A stretch of 10,543 nt of DNA from Pseudomonadota bacterium (GTDB lineage: Bacteria; Pseudomonadota; Alphaproteobacteria; Reyranellales; Reyranellaceae): NCBI GenBank assembly GCA_023436825.1, contig JAEZHS010000012.1:1-10543 (forward strand), in the 5' to 3' direction. The notes below the pieces were generated by a model that searched no databases, had not been told where the DNA came from, and saw only the letters and a list, made by a program, of their open reading frames with translations. The stretch's first letter is position 1, and every line of letters starts with the position of its first letter. A program made the position numbers and the translations under genes. Positions 1 to 7,221 of the stretch are shown in pieces.

Positions 1-72
1 CTGAAGAAGACCATCGAGTATTTCGACGGACTTCTGCGCGGCAACAAGGAGATCAGCCGGGTCGGGCGTTAG
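1..72 (+). CDS. C-terminal end of a probable NAD-dependent sugar-nucleotide epimerase/decarboxylase (partial)
   Basis: An open frame enters from the left edge and stops at TAG (70-72), giving 23 residues. They begin LKKTIEYFDGLL, which resembles the last helix of extended short-chain dehydrogenases such as UDP-glucuronate decarboxylase and UDP-glucose 4-epimerase, where an L-x-x-T-I-x-Y-F pattern is common. No catalytic or cofactor residues lie in the window, so the family call rests on this short tail and on the sugar-nucleotide genes next door. It converges on the minus-strand epimerase at 203-1225. Another protein ending in a similar amphipathic helix cannot be excluded. Confidence 0.5.
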   Translation: MKKTIEYFDGLLRGNKEISRVGR

Positions 73-105
73 CCGGGCCCGCACCACTCCGGTGGCGCGT
101 CATGG

Positions 106-176
106 TCTTCCGGACCGCGAGCGTCCCCGCTCGCTCATGATCATGAGGCGCGCGACCCAGCGCGCGGTCCGGAAGA
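106..176. terminator. Branched inverted repeat between convergent genes, possible bidirectional terminator
   Basis: A perfect 14-bp inverted repeat (106-119 and 163-176, left arm TCTTCCGGACCGCG) encloses 43 bases holding three smaller symmetric units: GAGCG-TCCC-CGCTC (119-132), a perfect 14-bp palindrome CTCATGATCATGAG (134-147), and GCGCGC-GACCCA-GCGCGC (148-165). The first and last share bases with the outer stem, so a closed cloverleaf-like fold competes with a row of separate hairpins. It lies between two genes that converge, stopping at 72 (+) and 203 (-), which fits a bidirectional terminator. There is no long T-run on either side, so classical intrinsic termination is uncertain. It could instead be a REP-like mobile intergenic repeat. 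Confidence 0.5.
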
Positions 177-202
177 GTATGAGAAGGCGCGCCCCCAGCG
201 AG

Positions 203-1225
203 CTACTGCGCCGCCACCGCGCGCGGGAGCGCATTGACGACGGAGGCCTTGCCCGAGGTCATCTCGTCGTAGATCCACCTGTAGGTCTTCTCCATGCCGT
301 CCTCGAGGCGGATGGAGGGGGCCCACTTCAAGAGCTTCTTGATCAGGTCGTTGTCGCTGTTGCGGCCGCGCACGCCCTTGGGCGCGTCGAGCTTGTAGGA
401 GCGCTTCAGCTTCACACCGGCGATCTTCTCGACGATGTCGACCAGGCGGTTGATGCTGACCAACTCGTCGCTGCCGATGTTCAGCGGCTCGACGATGTCG
501 CTCTCCAGCAGGCGGATCGTGCCGGCGGTGCAGTCGTCGATGTACATGAACGAGCGGGTCTGCTCGCCGTCGCCCCAGATCTCGATTTCATGCTTGCCCG
601 AGAGCTTGGCAGCGATGACCTTGCGGCAGATCGCGGCCGGGGCCTTCTCGCGGCCGCCGTCATAGGTGCCCTCGGGGCCGTAGACATTGTGGTAGCGCGC
701 CACGCGGGTGGCGAGGCCGTAATCCTCGCGGTAGTGGCGGGCCATGCGTTCGCTGAACAGCTTTTCCCAGCCGTAGCCGTCCTCCGGCATGGCGGGGTAG
801 GCGTCCTCTTCCTTGAGCGCGGTGACGTCGGCGCGGGTCTGCTTGTCGCCGTTGTAGACGCAGGCCGACGACGAATAGAAGAAGCGCTGGGTGCCGGCTT
901 CCTTGGCGGCGACCAGCATGTGGGTGCTGACCAGCACCGACAGCATGCACTCGGCCTTGTGGGTCTCGATGAAGCCCATGCCGCCCATGTCGGCGGCGAG
1001 GTTGTAGATCGTATGGGCGCCCTTGGCGGCGGCGCGGCAGGGTTCGAGCAGGGCGAGATCGCCCACCTGGTTCTCGACGCCCGGGCTCTTCTGGTACCAC
1101 TCGTTGAGCGGCTTCACGTCGACGGCGCGGATCCTGGTGTGGCCACGCTGCTGCAGAACGCGGACCAGATGGCCGCCGATGAAGCCACCGGCGCCGGTGA
1201 CGACCACGAGATCATTCTTGGACAT
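203..1225 (-). CDS. GDP-mannose 3,5-epimerase homologue
   Basis: Extended SDR enzyme of 340 residues, expected to convert GDP-D-mannose to GDP-L-galactose and/or GDP-L-gulose in the cytoplasm. The NAD-binding loop TGAGGFIGGHL is at residues 10-20. The signature NLAADMGGMGF (75-85), SSSACVY (118-124), YGWEK (151-155), GGREKAPAA (190-198), WGDGEQTRSF (216-225) and VRGRNSDN (284-291) closely follow the plant enzyme as I remember it. Cys122 and Lys194 match the plant acid/base pair (Cys145, Lys217), with identical spacing to the catalytic Tyr151/Lys155 pair. I chose the ATG at 1225 because AAAGG lies 7 nt upstream; an in-frame GTG at 1240 has no visible Shine-Dalgarno sequence and would add five residues. 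The gene diverges from the GT2-carbamoyltransferase operon and probably supplies it with an L-sugar nucleotide. The product sugar cannot be decided from sequence. Confidence 0.9.
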   Translation of the reverse strand: MSKNDLVVVTGAGGFIGGHLVRVLQQRGHTRIRAVDVKPLNEWYQKSPGVENQVGDLALLEPCRAAAKGAHTIYNLAADMGGMGFIETHKAECMLSVLVSTHMLVAAKEAGTQRFFYSSSACVYNGDKQTRADVTALKEEDAYPAMPEDGYGWEKLFSERMARHYREDYGLATRVARYHNVYGPEGTYDGGREKAPAAICRKVIAAKLSGKHEIEIWGDGEQTRSFMYIDDCTAGTIRLLESDIVEPLNIGSDELVSINRLVDIVEKIAGVKLKRSYKLDAPKGVRGRNSDNDLIKKLLKWAPSIRLEDGMEKTYRWIYDEMTSGKASVVNALPRAVAAQ

Positions 1226-1490
1226 TGACCAGCCTTTCACGCGGAGAGAGGGCTTTTATCCTATTTTTCAAAGACTTGCGAGAACGGGCGCGACCCGCCC
1301 TGTGGACTCGCCAAGCGCGATGGGCTGCTCGTTTGCGCGCCTTGAGCGATTCCGTCAAGTCACCCAGTGACGCGGCAATAATGCGGCGTCTGCTGCCGTT
1401 GCCCGCGGCGGTATTGGGGAAAATCGATGGTCGGAGGGAAAAAACTCTCTTATACCAGCCACATAGGCCCTCGTTGGCCGTCTTGGCATC
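1226..1490. promoter_or_regulatory. Divergent intergenic region between the epimerase and the GT2 operon
   Basis: These 265 bases separate two divergent transcription units and must hold at least one promoter. On the plus strand TATACC (1451-1456) is the best -10 candidate, about 35 nt before the GT2 start, but no convincing -35 lies 16-18 nt upstream of it. A short inverted repeat GTCAC-CCA-GTGAC (1359-1371) could be an operator half-site pair. On the minus strand an A/T-rich stretch (about 1251-1275) precedes the epimerase start, with no clear -35/-10 pair. No protein gene is supported here. Confidence 0.35.
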
Positions 1491-2261
1491 GTGCTGGCCG
1501 AAATCACCCCCGTCATCCTGACCTACAACGAAGCGCCCAACATCGGCCGCTCGCTCGAGCGCCTGACATGGGCGAAAGAAGTCGTGGTCGTCGACAGCAA
1601 CTCGACCGACGACACGCTGGCGATCGCGGCCCGCTTCCCCAACGTCCGCACGGTCCGGCGGCCGTTCGACACCCATGCCGAGCAATGGCGCTTCGCCGTC
1701 GAGCAGACCGGCATCAGGAGCGGCTGGGTGCTTCGGCTCGACGCCGATTACATGGTCGAGCCGGCGCTGCGCGACGAGATCGCGGCCCTGACGCCGACTG
1801 AGGAGACAGCGGCCTACGAGATCGCCTTCACTTATTGTATCGACGGCCAGCCCTTGCGCGCTTCGCTCTACCCCGCGCTGCCGGTCCTGTTCCGGCGCGG
1901 CCGCGGCCGATTCGTCCAGGACGGCCATACCGAGAAGCTGCGCATTGACGGGCCGATCGTGAAGCTCGGCAACCGCCTGCTGCATGACGATCGCAAGAGC
2001 CTGGAGCGCTGGCTGCAGTCGCAATCGCGCTACCAGTCGCAGGAAGCCGAGAAGCTCGCGACCCGGCCGTGGTCCGAGCTCAGCTGGCCCGACCGGATCC
2101 GCCGCACGAGGGTCCTGGGGCCGATTGCCGTGGCAGTGCACTGCCTGTTGGTGAAGGGCCTGATATTCGACGGAACAGCCGGGCTTCACTATACAGCGCA
2201 GCGCGTGACCGCCGACCTGATCCTCTCCATGCACCTGCTGCGCCGCGACCTCGACCGATGA
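1491..2261 (+). CDS. Family 2 glycosyltransferase (WaaE/SpsA-like GT-A fold)
   Basis: A 256-residue inverting GT-A glycosyltransferase, expected to move a sugar from a nucleotide donor onto a lipid-linked or glycan acceptor at the cytoplasmic membrane face. The donor-binding start VILTYNEAPNIGRSLERL (8-25), the VVVDSNSTDDT strand-loop (32-42) and the metal-binding D84-A-D86 in VLRLDADYM are visible. An EQWRFAV segment (64-70) and a later GHTEK acceptor-side motif resemble the LPS-core beta-glucosyltransferase group. The C-terminal 60 residues mix basic and hydrophobic stretches, as in peripheral membrane anchoring. The start is the GTG at 1491: the first beta strand begins by residue 5 and no other in-frame start lies just upstream, although no good Shine-Dalgarno sequence is seen. 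First gene of the operon; its stop overlaps the next start as ATGA. Donor and acceptor are unknown. Confidence 0.85.
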   Translation: MLAEITPVILTYNEAPNIGRSLERLTWAKEVVVVDSNSTDDTLAIAARFPNVRTVRRPFDTHAEQWRFAVEQTGIRSGWVLRLDADYMVEPALRDEIAALTPTEETAAYEIAFTYCIDGQPLRASLYPALPVLFRRGRGRFVQDGHTEKLRIDGPIVKLGNRLLHDDRKSLERWLQSQSRYQSQEAEKLATRPWSELSWPDRIRRTRVLGPIAVAVHCLLVKGLIFDGTAGLHYTAQRVTADLILSMHLLRRDLDR

Positions 2262-4012
2262 CCTACATCCTCGGGCTGAACGCCTATCACGCAGACGCCG
2301 CAGCCTGCCTGGTGAAGGATGGCACCCTGGTCGCCGCCGTCGAGGAGGAGCGCTTCCGCCGCATCAAGCACTGGGGCGGCTTTCCCAGCGAATCGATCCG
2401 CTACTGCCTCAGCGAGGCCGGCATTGCCCTCGGCGACGTCGAGCACGTCGCCATCAACAGCGACAACCGCGCCAACCGCTGGCGCAAGCTCGGCCATGTC
2501 CTGACCTCCGGCGTCAGCCCATCCTACGTGCTGAGCCGGCTTCGCCAGCGCGGCGAACGCGCCGACATCGCCGGCAACCTCAAGAAGACGCTGCCGGACC
2601 ATGAGTTCCGCGGCGCCGTGCACGCCGTCGAGCACCATCTCTGCCATCTCGCGTCGGCCTTCCTGGTGTCACCGTACGACAAGGCCGTGGCGGTCTCGGT
2701 CGACGGCTTCGGCGACTTCTCGTCGGCCGCCTGGGGACTGGGCGAGGGCGGCAGCCTCCGCGTCGACGGCCGCGTCTACTTCCCTCATTCGCTTGGCGTG
2801 TTCTACGAGGCGGTGACACAGTTCATCGGCTTCCCGCACTACGGCGACGAGTACAAGGTGATGGGGCTTGCTCCCTACGGCGAGCCGCGCTTCGTCGATC
2901 TCATGAAGCAGATCGTGAAGAGCAGGGACGACGGCACCTTCGAGCTCGACCTGCGCTTCTTCCGCCATGCCTCGGGCGAGGGCGCCAACTATCAGGTGAA
3001 GGACGGCATCCCGTCGGGCGGCCGATTGTGGAGCGACGCGCTCGTCCAATTGCTCGGCCCGGCCCGCGATCCGTCCGCGCCGCTGGAGGATCGCCATCGC
3101 GACATCGCGCGCTCGGCGCAGGTCGCCTACGAGAACACCTTCTTCAATCTTCTGGGCGCCGTGCACCGCCGCTATGGTGCCGACGCCGTCGTGCTGGCGG
3201 GCGGCTGTGCCTACAACTCGGTCGCCAACGGCAAGGTGCTGGAGCGGTCGCCGTTCAAGAAGCTCTATGTCCAGTCGGCCGGCGGCGATGCCGGCGGCGC
3301 GATCGGCGCGGCCTTCGCCACCTGGCACAAGCTGGGCGGCGCCGCAGCCCGCCGCCACTTCGTCATGGACCACGCCTATTGGGGGCCGCAGGCCACGCCT
3401 GACCAGATCGCGGCCGCCGTCGCCCAGCGCCGCGCCGACTTCGACGCGGCGGGCTGCACCATCGAGCGCATCGCCGACGAGGCGACCTTGTGCAAGCGCA
3501 CCGCCGAGGCGATCTCGCTCGGCAAGGTGATCGGCTGGTTCCAGGGCCGCCTCGAATGGGGGCCGCGGGCCCTCGGCAATCGTTCGATCCTGGGCGATCC
3601 GCGGCGTGCCGACATGAAGGACATCCTCAATCTCAAGATCAAGCGCCGCGAATCCTTCCGGCCGTTTGCGCCCTCCGTCCTGCGCGAGGCGGTGCCGGAG
3701 TGGTTCGAAACCGACGACGACGTGCCCTTCATGATGCAGGTCTTCAGGATCCGCGAGGCCAAGCGAAAGGAGATCCCGGCGGTCACCCACGTCGACGGCA
3801 CCGGCCGGCTGCAGACCGTCACCTGGGCGGGCAATCCGCGCTATGCCCGGCTCATCCAGTCGTTCCGCGACATCACCGGCGTGCCCATGGTCCTGAACAC
3901 CAGCTTCAATGAGAATGAGCCGGTTGTTTGCAGGCCCGAGGAAGCCATCGACTGTTTCCTGCGGACCAAGATGGACGTCCTCGTCCTGGGTGATACCTTT
4001 ATCGGGCGATGA
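2258..4012 (+). CDS. NodU/CmcH-family O-carbamoyltransferase
   Basis: A 584-residue enzyme that should transfer a carbamoyl group from carbamoyl phosphate, via carbamoyl-adenylate, to a hydroxyl of a sugar or other small molecule. The N-terminal ASKHA/Kae1-like domain (about 1-350) shows [13 protein letters not shown] (7-19), [10 protein letters not shown] (29-38), the metal-binding type [11 protein letters not shown] (125-135), [11 protein letters not shown] and [28 protein letters not shown] follows. The C-terminal domain (about 390-580) has [41 protein letters not shown] and [13 protein letters not shown]. Length and motif order are complete for the family. The start is the ATG at 2258, which overlaps the GT2 stop as ATGA; a longer upstream frame would only add antisense-like residues inside the GT2 gene. 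The neighbours point to decoration of a sugar rather than an antibiotic core, but the acceptor is inferred. Confidence 0.93.
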   Translation: MTYILGLNAYHADAAACLVKDGTLVAAVEEERFRRIKHWGGFPSESIRYCLSEAGIALGDVEHVAINSDNRANRWRKLGHVLTSGVSPSYVLSRLRQRGERADIAGNLKKTLPDHEFRGAVHAVEHHLCHLASAFLVSPYDKAVAVSVDGFGDFSSAAWGLGEGGSLRVDGRVYFPHSLGVFYEAVTQFIGFPHYGDEYKVMGLAPYGEPRFVDLMKQIVKSRDDGTFELDLRFFRHASGEGANYQVKDGIPSGGRLWSDALVQLLGPARDPSAPLEDRHRDIARSAQVAYENTFFNLLGAVHRRYGADAVVLAGGCAYNSVANGKVLERSPFKKLYVQSAGGDAGGAIGAAFATWHKLGGAAARRHFVMDHAYWGPQATPDQIAAAVAQRRADFDAAGCTIERIADEATLCKRTAEAISLGKVIGWFQGRLEWGPRALGNRSILGDPRRADMKDILNLKIKRRESFRPFAPSVLREAVPEWFETDDDVPFMMQVFRIREAKRKEIPAVTHVDGTGRLQTVTWAGNPRYARLIQSFRDITGVPMVLNTSFNENEPVVCRPEEAIDCFLRTKMDVLVLGDTFIGR

Positions 4013-4470
4013 TCTCGTTCACCGTCAACGGCCAGCCGGCGCGCGTGGACGTCGAGGCCGACAAGCCGCTGCTGTGGGTCCTGCGCGAGGATCTCAACAT
4101 CACGGGACCCAAGTACGGGTGCGGTGTCGCGGCGTGTGGCGCCTGCACCGTCCATGTCGACCGCGCGGCTGTGCGGTCGTGCTCGATGGCGGCGTCGGAC
4201 GTTGCCGGCAAGTCGGTGATCACCATCGAAGGACTGGCGCCGGGCACGTTGCACGCCGTGCAGAAGGCCTGGATCGAGGAGCAGGTGCCCCAGTGCGGCT
4301 ACTGCCAGCCCGGCTTCATCATGTCGGCGGCGGCGTTGCTCGAGGCCAACCCGAAGCCGACCGACAAGGATATCGACGAGGTCCTGTCCAACATCTGCCG
4401 CTGCGGCACCTACAGCGCCATCCGCCGTGCCGTGCATCGCGCTTCGGCATTGCTGGGCGGCGCGCCGTGA
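4009..4470 (+). CDS. iorA: [2Fe-2S] small subunit of an isoquinoline 1-oxidoreductase-like molybdenum hydroxylase
   Basis: A 153-residue electron-transfer subunit of the xanthine dehydrogenase family. The N-terminal plant-ferredoxin-like domain holds one cluster with Cys38, Cys43, Cys46 ([15 protein letters not shown]) and Cys58. The C-terminal helical domain holds the second cluster with Cys96, Cys99 ([13 protein letters not shown]), Cys130 and Cys132 (NICRCGTY). All eight ligands are present and the length is normal for IorA/CoxS-type subunits. It should pass electrons from the molybdenum centre of the large subunit encoded next. The start ATG overlaps the carbamoyltransferase stop as ATGA with no separate Shine-Dalgarno sequence, so translation is probably coupled. 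The gene symbol means family membership only; the true substrate is unknown. Confidence 0.92.
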   Translation: MISFTVNGQPARVDVEADKPLLWVLREDLNITGPKYGCGVAACGACTVHVDRAAVRSCSMAASDVAGKSVITIEGLAPGTLHAVQKAWIEEQVPQCGYCQPGFIMSAAALLEANPKPTDKDIDEVLSNICRCGTYSAIRRAVHRASALLGGAP

Positions 4471-6725
4471 AGAAGTGGACCCGGCGCATGGCGATCATCG
4501 GCGGCATCGCCGGTGGCGGCCTGCTCGGTGTCGGCTTCTGGTTTGCCCGCGAACGCGATCGGCTGGGCGATCGCACGCTGTTCAACGTCAAGCCGGACGA
4601 AGCGGGCCTCAGCGGCTGGGTCAAGATCACGCGCGACAACAATGTGATCGTGGCCGTGCCGCGCGCCGAGATGGGGCAGGGCGTGCAGACGGCGCTCGCC
4701 ATGTTGGTCGCCGAGGAGATGGATGCGCGCTGGAACCAGGTGCGCGTCGAGGATCCGCCTGAGCATGGTGTCTATCGCAATGTCGACATCCTGATCGACA
4801 CGCTGCCGTTCTCGCCGGAGGAACAGGGCACCGTCGTCGACATGGCGCATTGGATGTCCGGCAAGTTTGGCGGTGTTCTGGGCGTTCTGGCGACCGGCGG
4901 CTCGACCAGCGTGCGCGATGCCTGGCATCCCATGCGCGTCGCCGGCGCGGTGGCGCGCGATCTGTTGCTGCGTGCAGCGAGCCGCAAGGCATCGGTGCCG
5001 GTCGGTGAGCTCGTCGTCGTGGATGGCGAGGTGCAGCGCAAGAACGGCGGGCGGGTCGCCACTTTCGGCGAGCTGGTCGACCACGTTGGCGACCTGTCGT
5101 CGATGCCGGCTCCACCGCTCAAAAGGCCCTCGGAATTCAAGCTCATAGGCAAGCCGCTGCCACGCCTCGATATCCCAGCGAAAGTATTGGGCGCGGCGAC
5201 CTTCGGCATCGATGTACGCCGGCCTGGTCTTCTCTATGGCGCGGTGCTGAACGCGCCGACCTTCGGCGGCTCGGCAACCGGCTTCAAGGTGAAAGGGAGC
5301 CTGCCCAAGGGTGTGGAGACGGTGATCATCATACCGGGCGGCATCGCCGCGATCGGCACCAGCTGGTGGCGCGCCAACAAGCTCCTCCAGGAAGGCATCG
5401 AGGTGCAGTGGCAGCCGGGCCCGGAGCCCCACCTCGACAGCGCCACCCTGTGGCGGCGCTACGAGGGGTTGATGCAGGACGGCAAGCCGGCGCTGGTGCG
5501 CACGCTGGGCGAAGAGAAGAAGCCCGCGACGGTGCGACCGGTCGAGGCGACCTATCGCGCTCCCTATCTCGCACACACAACGATGGAGCCGATGAACTGC
5601 ACGGCGCAGGTCTTGCGCGAGGGCGACAAGGCGAAGGTCGAGGTCTGGATGCCGAACCAGGCGCCGACGTTGGTGCGCCTGATCGCAGCCAAGGTCGCGG
5701 ACGTGCCGCAGGCCGCGGTCAGCGTGCACACGACCTTCCTGGGCGGCGGCTTCGGACGCCGCGCCGAGGTCGACCTGGTGCGGCAGGCCGTGACCTGTGC
5801 CATGGCCATGCCGGACCGGCCGGTCCAGGTCCTGTGGTCACGCGAAGAGGACGTGAGGCACGACTATTATCGGCCGATGGCGCTGGCGCGCTGGCGCGCC
5901 GAGCTCGACACCTCGGGCGGCACGCCCAAGCTGGTGAGTGTCTCCAAGCGTCAGGTGGCGCAATCGCCGGCCGATCAGTTCCCGACGCGCGTGATCGGCT
6001 TGCCGTCGCAGGGCAAGCCCGAGGGCAATGCTGTCGAGAACCCGCCCTATGCCTTTCCGTTCTACAAGCTCGAGGCCATCGTGCCCGACGCCTCGGTGCC
6101 CGTCGGCTTCTGGCGGTCGGTCGGCCATTCTCACACCGCCTTCTTCGACGAAAGCTTTGTCGACGAGCTGGCGGCTGCCCTGAAGAAGGATCCGTTTGAG
6201 TTCCGCCGCGAGCTGCTGGCGAAGAGCCCACGGCATCTGAAGGTGCTGGAGACGGCCGCGAAGGAGGCAGGCTGGGGGCAGCCGCTGCCGGAGGGCTCGG
6301 GCCGTGGCATTGCGCTACGCGCGTCGTTCGGGTCGATCGTGGCCCAGGTCGTCGAAGTCGCTGTGCCCGACGGCAAGACGCTGCAGGTGAAGCGCGTCAC
6401 CTGCGCGATCGATTGCGGACCCGTGGTCAACCCCGCGATCGTACGCATGCAGATCGAAAGCGGCATCATCTACGGGCTCTCGGCCGCGCTCTACGGCGAG
6501 ATCACCCTGGCCAACGGCGCCGTTGAGCAGTCGAACTTTCCGGACTACGACGCGGTGCGCCTGGCCGATGCGCCGGCGATGGCGGTGCATCTCGTCGATA
6601 CCGGCTCGTCTTTCGTGGGGGGTGTCGGCGAGCCCGGCACGCCGCCGATCGCGCCCGCCGTCGCCAACGCGATCTTCGCCGCGACGGGCAAGCGGCTGCG
6701 CGACCTTCCGCTGCGCCTCGGCTGA
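4467..6725 (+). CDS. iorB: Molybdopterin-binding large subunit of an isoquinoline 1-oxidoreductase-like hydroxylase
   Basis: A 752-residue catalytic subunit of the xanthine oxidase family, expected to hydroxylate an N-heterocycle or oxidise an aldehyde at a Mo-cytosine-dinucleotide centre. It starts at GTG 4467, overlapping the iorA stop as GTGA; an ATG at 4488 is an alternative. The N-terminus has a twin arginine (TRRMAII, Arg6-Arg7) then a Gly-rich hydrophobic run to about residue 26, read as a Tat signal or N-terminal anchor; IorB proteins are often Tat-exported. Later come [19 protein letters not shown] (424-432) in the molybdopterin-binding domain, FWRSVGHSH, and the active-site Glu722 in GVGEPGTPP near the C-terminus. 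Length is typical of one-chain IorB enzymes, which lack the FAD subunit. No cytochrome c or XdhC-like maturation gene lies beside it, so the electron acceptor and cofactor loading must come from elsewhere. Confidence 0.92.
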   Translation: MKKWTRRMAIIGGIAGGGLLGVGFWFARERDRLGDRTLFNVKPDEAGLSGWVKITRDNNVIVAVPRAEMGQGVQTALAMLVAEEMDARWNQVRVEDPPEHGVYRNVDILIDTLPFSPEEQGTVVDMAHWMSGKFGGVLGVLATGGSTSVRDAWHPMRVAGAVARDLLLRAASRKASVPVGELVVVDGEVQRKNGGRVATFGELVDHVGDLSSMPAPPLKRPSEFKLIGKPLPRLDIPAKVLGAATFGIDVRRPGLLYGAVLNAPTFGGSATGFKVKGSLPKGVETVIIIPGGIAAIGTSWWRANKLLQEGIEVQWQPGPEPHLDSATLWRRYEGLMQDGKPALVRTLGEEKKPATVRPVEATYRAPYLAHTTMEPMNCTAQVLREGDKAKVEVWMPNQAPTLVRLIAAKVADVPQAAVSVHTTFLGGGFGRRAEVDLVRQAVTCAMAMPDRPVQVLWSREEDVRHDYYRPMALARWRAELDTSGGTPKLVSVSKRQVAQSPADQFPTRVIGLPSQGKPEGNAVENPPYAFPFYKLEAIVPDASVPVGFWRSVGHSHTAFFDESFVDELAAALKKDPFEFRRELLAKSPRHLKVLETAAKEAGWGQPLPEGSGRGIALRASFGSIVAQVVEVAVPDGKTLQVKRVTCAIDCGPVVNPAIVRMQIESGIIYGLSAALYGEITLANGAVEQSNFPDYDAVRLADAPAMAVHLVDTGSSFVGGVGEPGTPPIAPAVANAIFAATGKRLRDLPLRLG

Positions 6726-6743
6726 ATCTCGCCGGGAGCCGAA

Positions 6744-6773
6744 AGATCCCTCGGGCTTCGCCCTCGGGATGAC
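6744..6773 (+). repeat. Short intergenic repeat, copy 1 (hairpin-forming)
   Basis: About 19 bases after the iorB stop, this element starts AGATCCCTCGGG and ends CTCGGGATGAC. It folds on itself as GGGC-TTC-GCCC (6753-6763) with outer CCC/GGG pairs around a TC/TC internal loop. Its ends match the reverse complement of the element at 6798-6823. It may protect or terminate the operon transcript, although no T-run follows. The sequence type resembles dispersed intergenic repeats seen in several bacterial genomes; a genome-wide copy count was not possible. Confidence 0.5.
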
Positions 6774-6797
6774 AGGGTCCGTTGATCACAACCCGTC

Positions 6798-6823
6798 GTC
6801 ATCGCGAGCGTAGCGAGGGACCT
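6798..6823 (-). repeat. Short intergenic repeat, copy 2, inverted relative to copy 1
   Basis: Read on the minus strand this element begins AGGTCCCTCG and ends CTCGCGATGAC, matching copy 1 at 6744-6773 at both ends while lacking about four bases of its central hairpin. The two copies face each other across 24 bp, so a transcript could form a long imperfect stem. It ends 6 bp before the 3' end of the epimerase pseudogene. Confidence 0.5.
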
Positions 6824-6829
6824 TTCATC

Positions 6830-7046
6830 TTAGCGCGGCATCCTCCTTCGCCGGCGCAGCGTATCCTCGATCTCGGCAATGAGATCGCGCCGGGGCGACC
6901 AGCCGAGTTCGACGAGCTTGGGCGAATCGCCGGGGGATCACGGCCCTCGGCCGAGCGCGTGCGAGCAGGTCGTCGAGCCGCGCCTCTTGCCGACGTGGCT
7001 GCCGATATGGCCCGCGCCGCCCGTAACGAGGGGCTGTGACCTTCAC
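6830..7046 (-). pseudogene. Remnant of a NAD-dependent sugar-nucleotide epimerase, internally deleted
   Basis: A minus-strand reading from a GTG at 7046 would give VKVTA, then, after removing one base of the four-G run at 7030-7033, LVTGGAGHIGSHV. The part encoded at 6992-7027 is the Rossmann NAD-binding start of GalE-type epimerases. In the same frame 96 bp further on, GDSPKLVELGWSPRRDLIAE (from 6931) and the following IEDTL match the usual C-terminal end of these enzymes, and the frame ends at TAA (6830-6832). Between the two ends is a TGA (6938-6940) and only about 60 bases where roughly 270 codons should be. A frameshift, a stop and a large internal deletion make it non-functional. Another frame reads ARLDDLLARARPRAVI, possibly a shifted leftover of the first helix. 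It may descend from a former member of the nearby sugar cluster. Confidence 0.75.
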
Positions 7047-7066
7047 GTGTCGGGAACCCATCCGAT

Positions 7067-7106
7067 GCAGGACTTGTCCTGCGAAGCGCGCCACAGCGAA
7101 GCAGGA
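7067..7106. repeat. Three-segment inverted repeat next to the tRNA-Thr 3' end (competing hairpins)
   Basis: GCAGGAC-TT-GTCCTGC (7067-7082) is a perfect 7-bp inverted repeat with a 2-base centre. A third arm GCAGGA (7101-7106) can pair instead with TCCTGC (7077-7082), with two GCGAAGC direct copies (7081-7087 and 7096-7102) in between. Only one of the two stems can form at once. It abuts the encoded CCA end of tRNA-Thr, so the transcript leaving the tRNA would carry it; it may help 3' trimming or termination. No T-run follows on the minus strand. Confidence 0.5.
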
Positions 7107-7181
7107 TGGTGCCGGGTGAGGGATTTGAACCCCCGACCTTCGGTTTACAAAACCGCTGCACTACCGCTGTGCTAACCCGGC
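7107..7181 (-). tRNA. tRNA-Thr (anticodon UGU)
   Basis: The minus strand folds as a standard 75-nt tRNA including an encoded CCA (7107-7109). The acceptor stem GCCGGGT/ACCCGGC is fully paired with discriminator A (7110). The D stem GCAC/GTGC closes a 7-nt loop. The anticodon loop TTTGTAA has TGT at 7147-7149, reading Thr ACA and related codons. The T arm GGGGG-TTCAAAT-CCCTC contains one G-U pair. The outermost anticodon-stem pair 27-43 is a G-A mismatch. The isoacceptor assignment is firm. Confidence 0.95.
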
Positions 7182-7191
7182 GTTGGGTGCC

Positions 7192-7220
7192 CTTTTAGGG
7201 TTTTCCGCTGCTTTGGCCAA
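7192..7220 (-). promoter_or_regulatory. Probable sigma70-type promoter of tRNA-Thr
   Basis: On the minus strand TTGGCC (7215-7220) and TAAAAG (7192-7197) are separated by exactly 17 bp, with four of six consensus matches each. The -10 ends 10 nt before the mature tRNA 5' end at 7181, leaving a leader of a few bases as is usual for tRNA genes. Confidence 0.45.
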
Positions 7221-7221
7221 G

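Noticed and set aside
92..1228. Long plus-strand open frame opposite the GDP-mannose epimerase homologue
   Set aside because: It is Ala/Val/Asp/Leu-rich with no recognisable motif and mirrors the strongly conserved minus-strand gene; a GC-rich antisense shadow.
2669..3790. Long minus-strand open frame opposite the carbamoyltransferase
   Set aside because: Low-complexity Arg/Ala/Gly/Val composition and complete overlap with a gene full of family motifs.
4410..5729. 439-codon minus-strand open frame opposite iorB
   Set aside because: His/Arg/Ala-rich composition with no motif; explained by codon bias of iorB on the other strand.
6799..7175. Open frames across the tRNA-Thr region on both strands
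   Set aside because: They run through a tRNA gene and pseudogene; endings such as RVRDLNPRPSVYKTAALPLC are the classic false translation of a tRNA.
7107..7181. tRNA-Thr as an attachment site of a genomic island
   Set aside because: No integrase gene and no second copy of the tRNA 3' end were found in the window.
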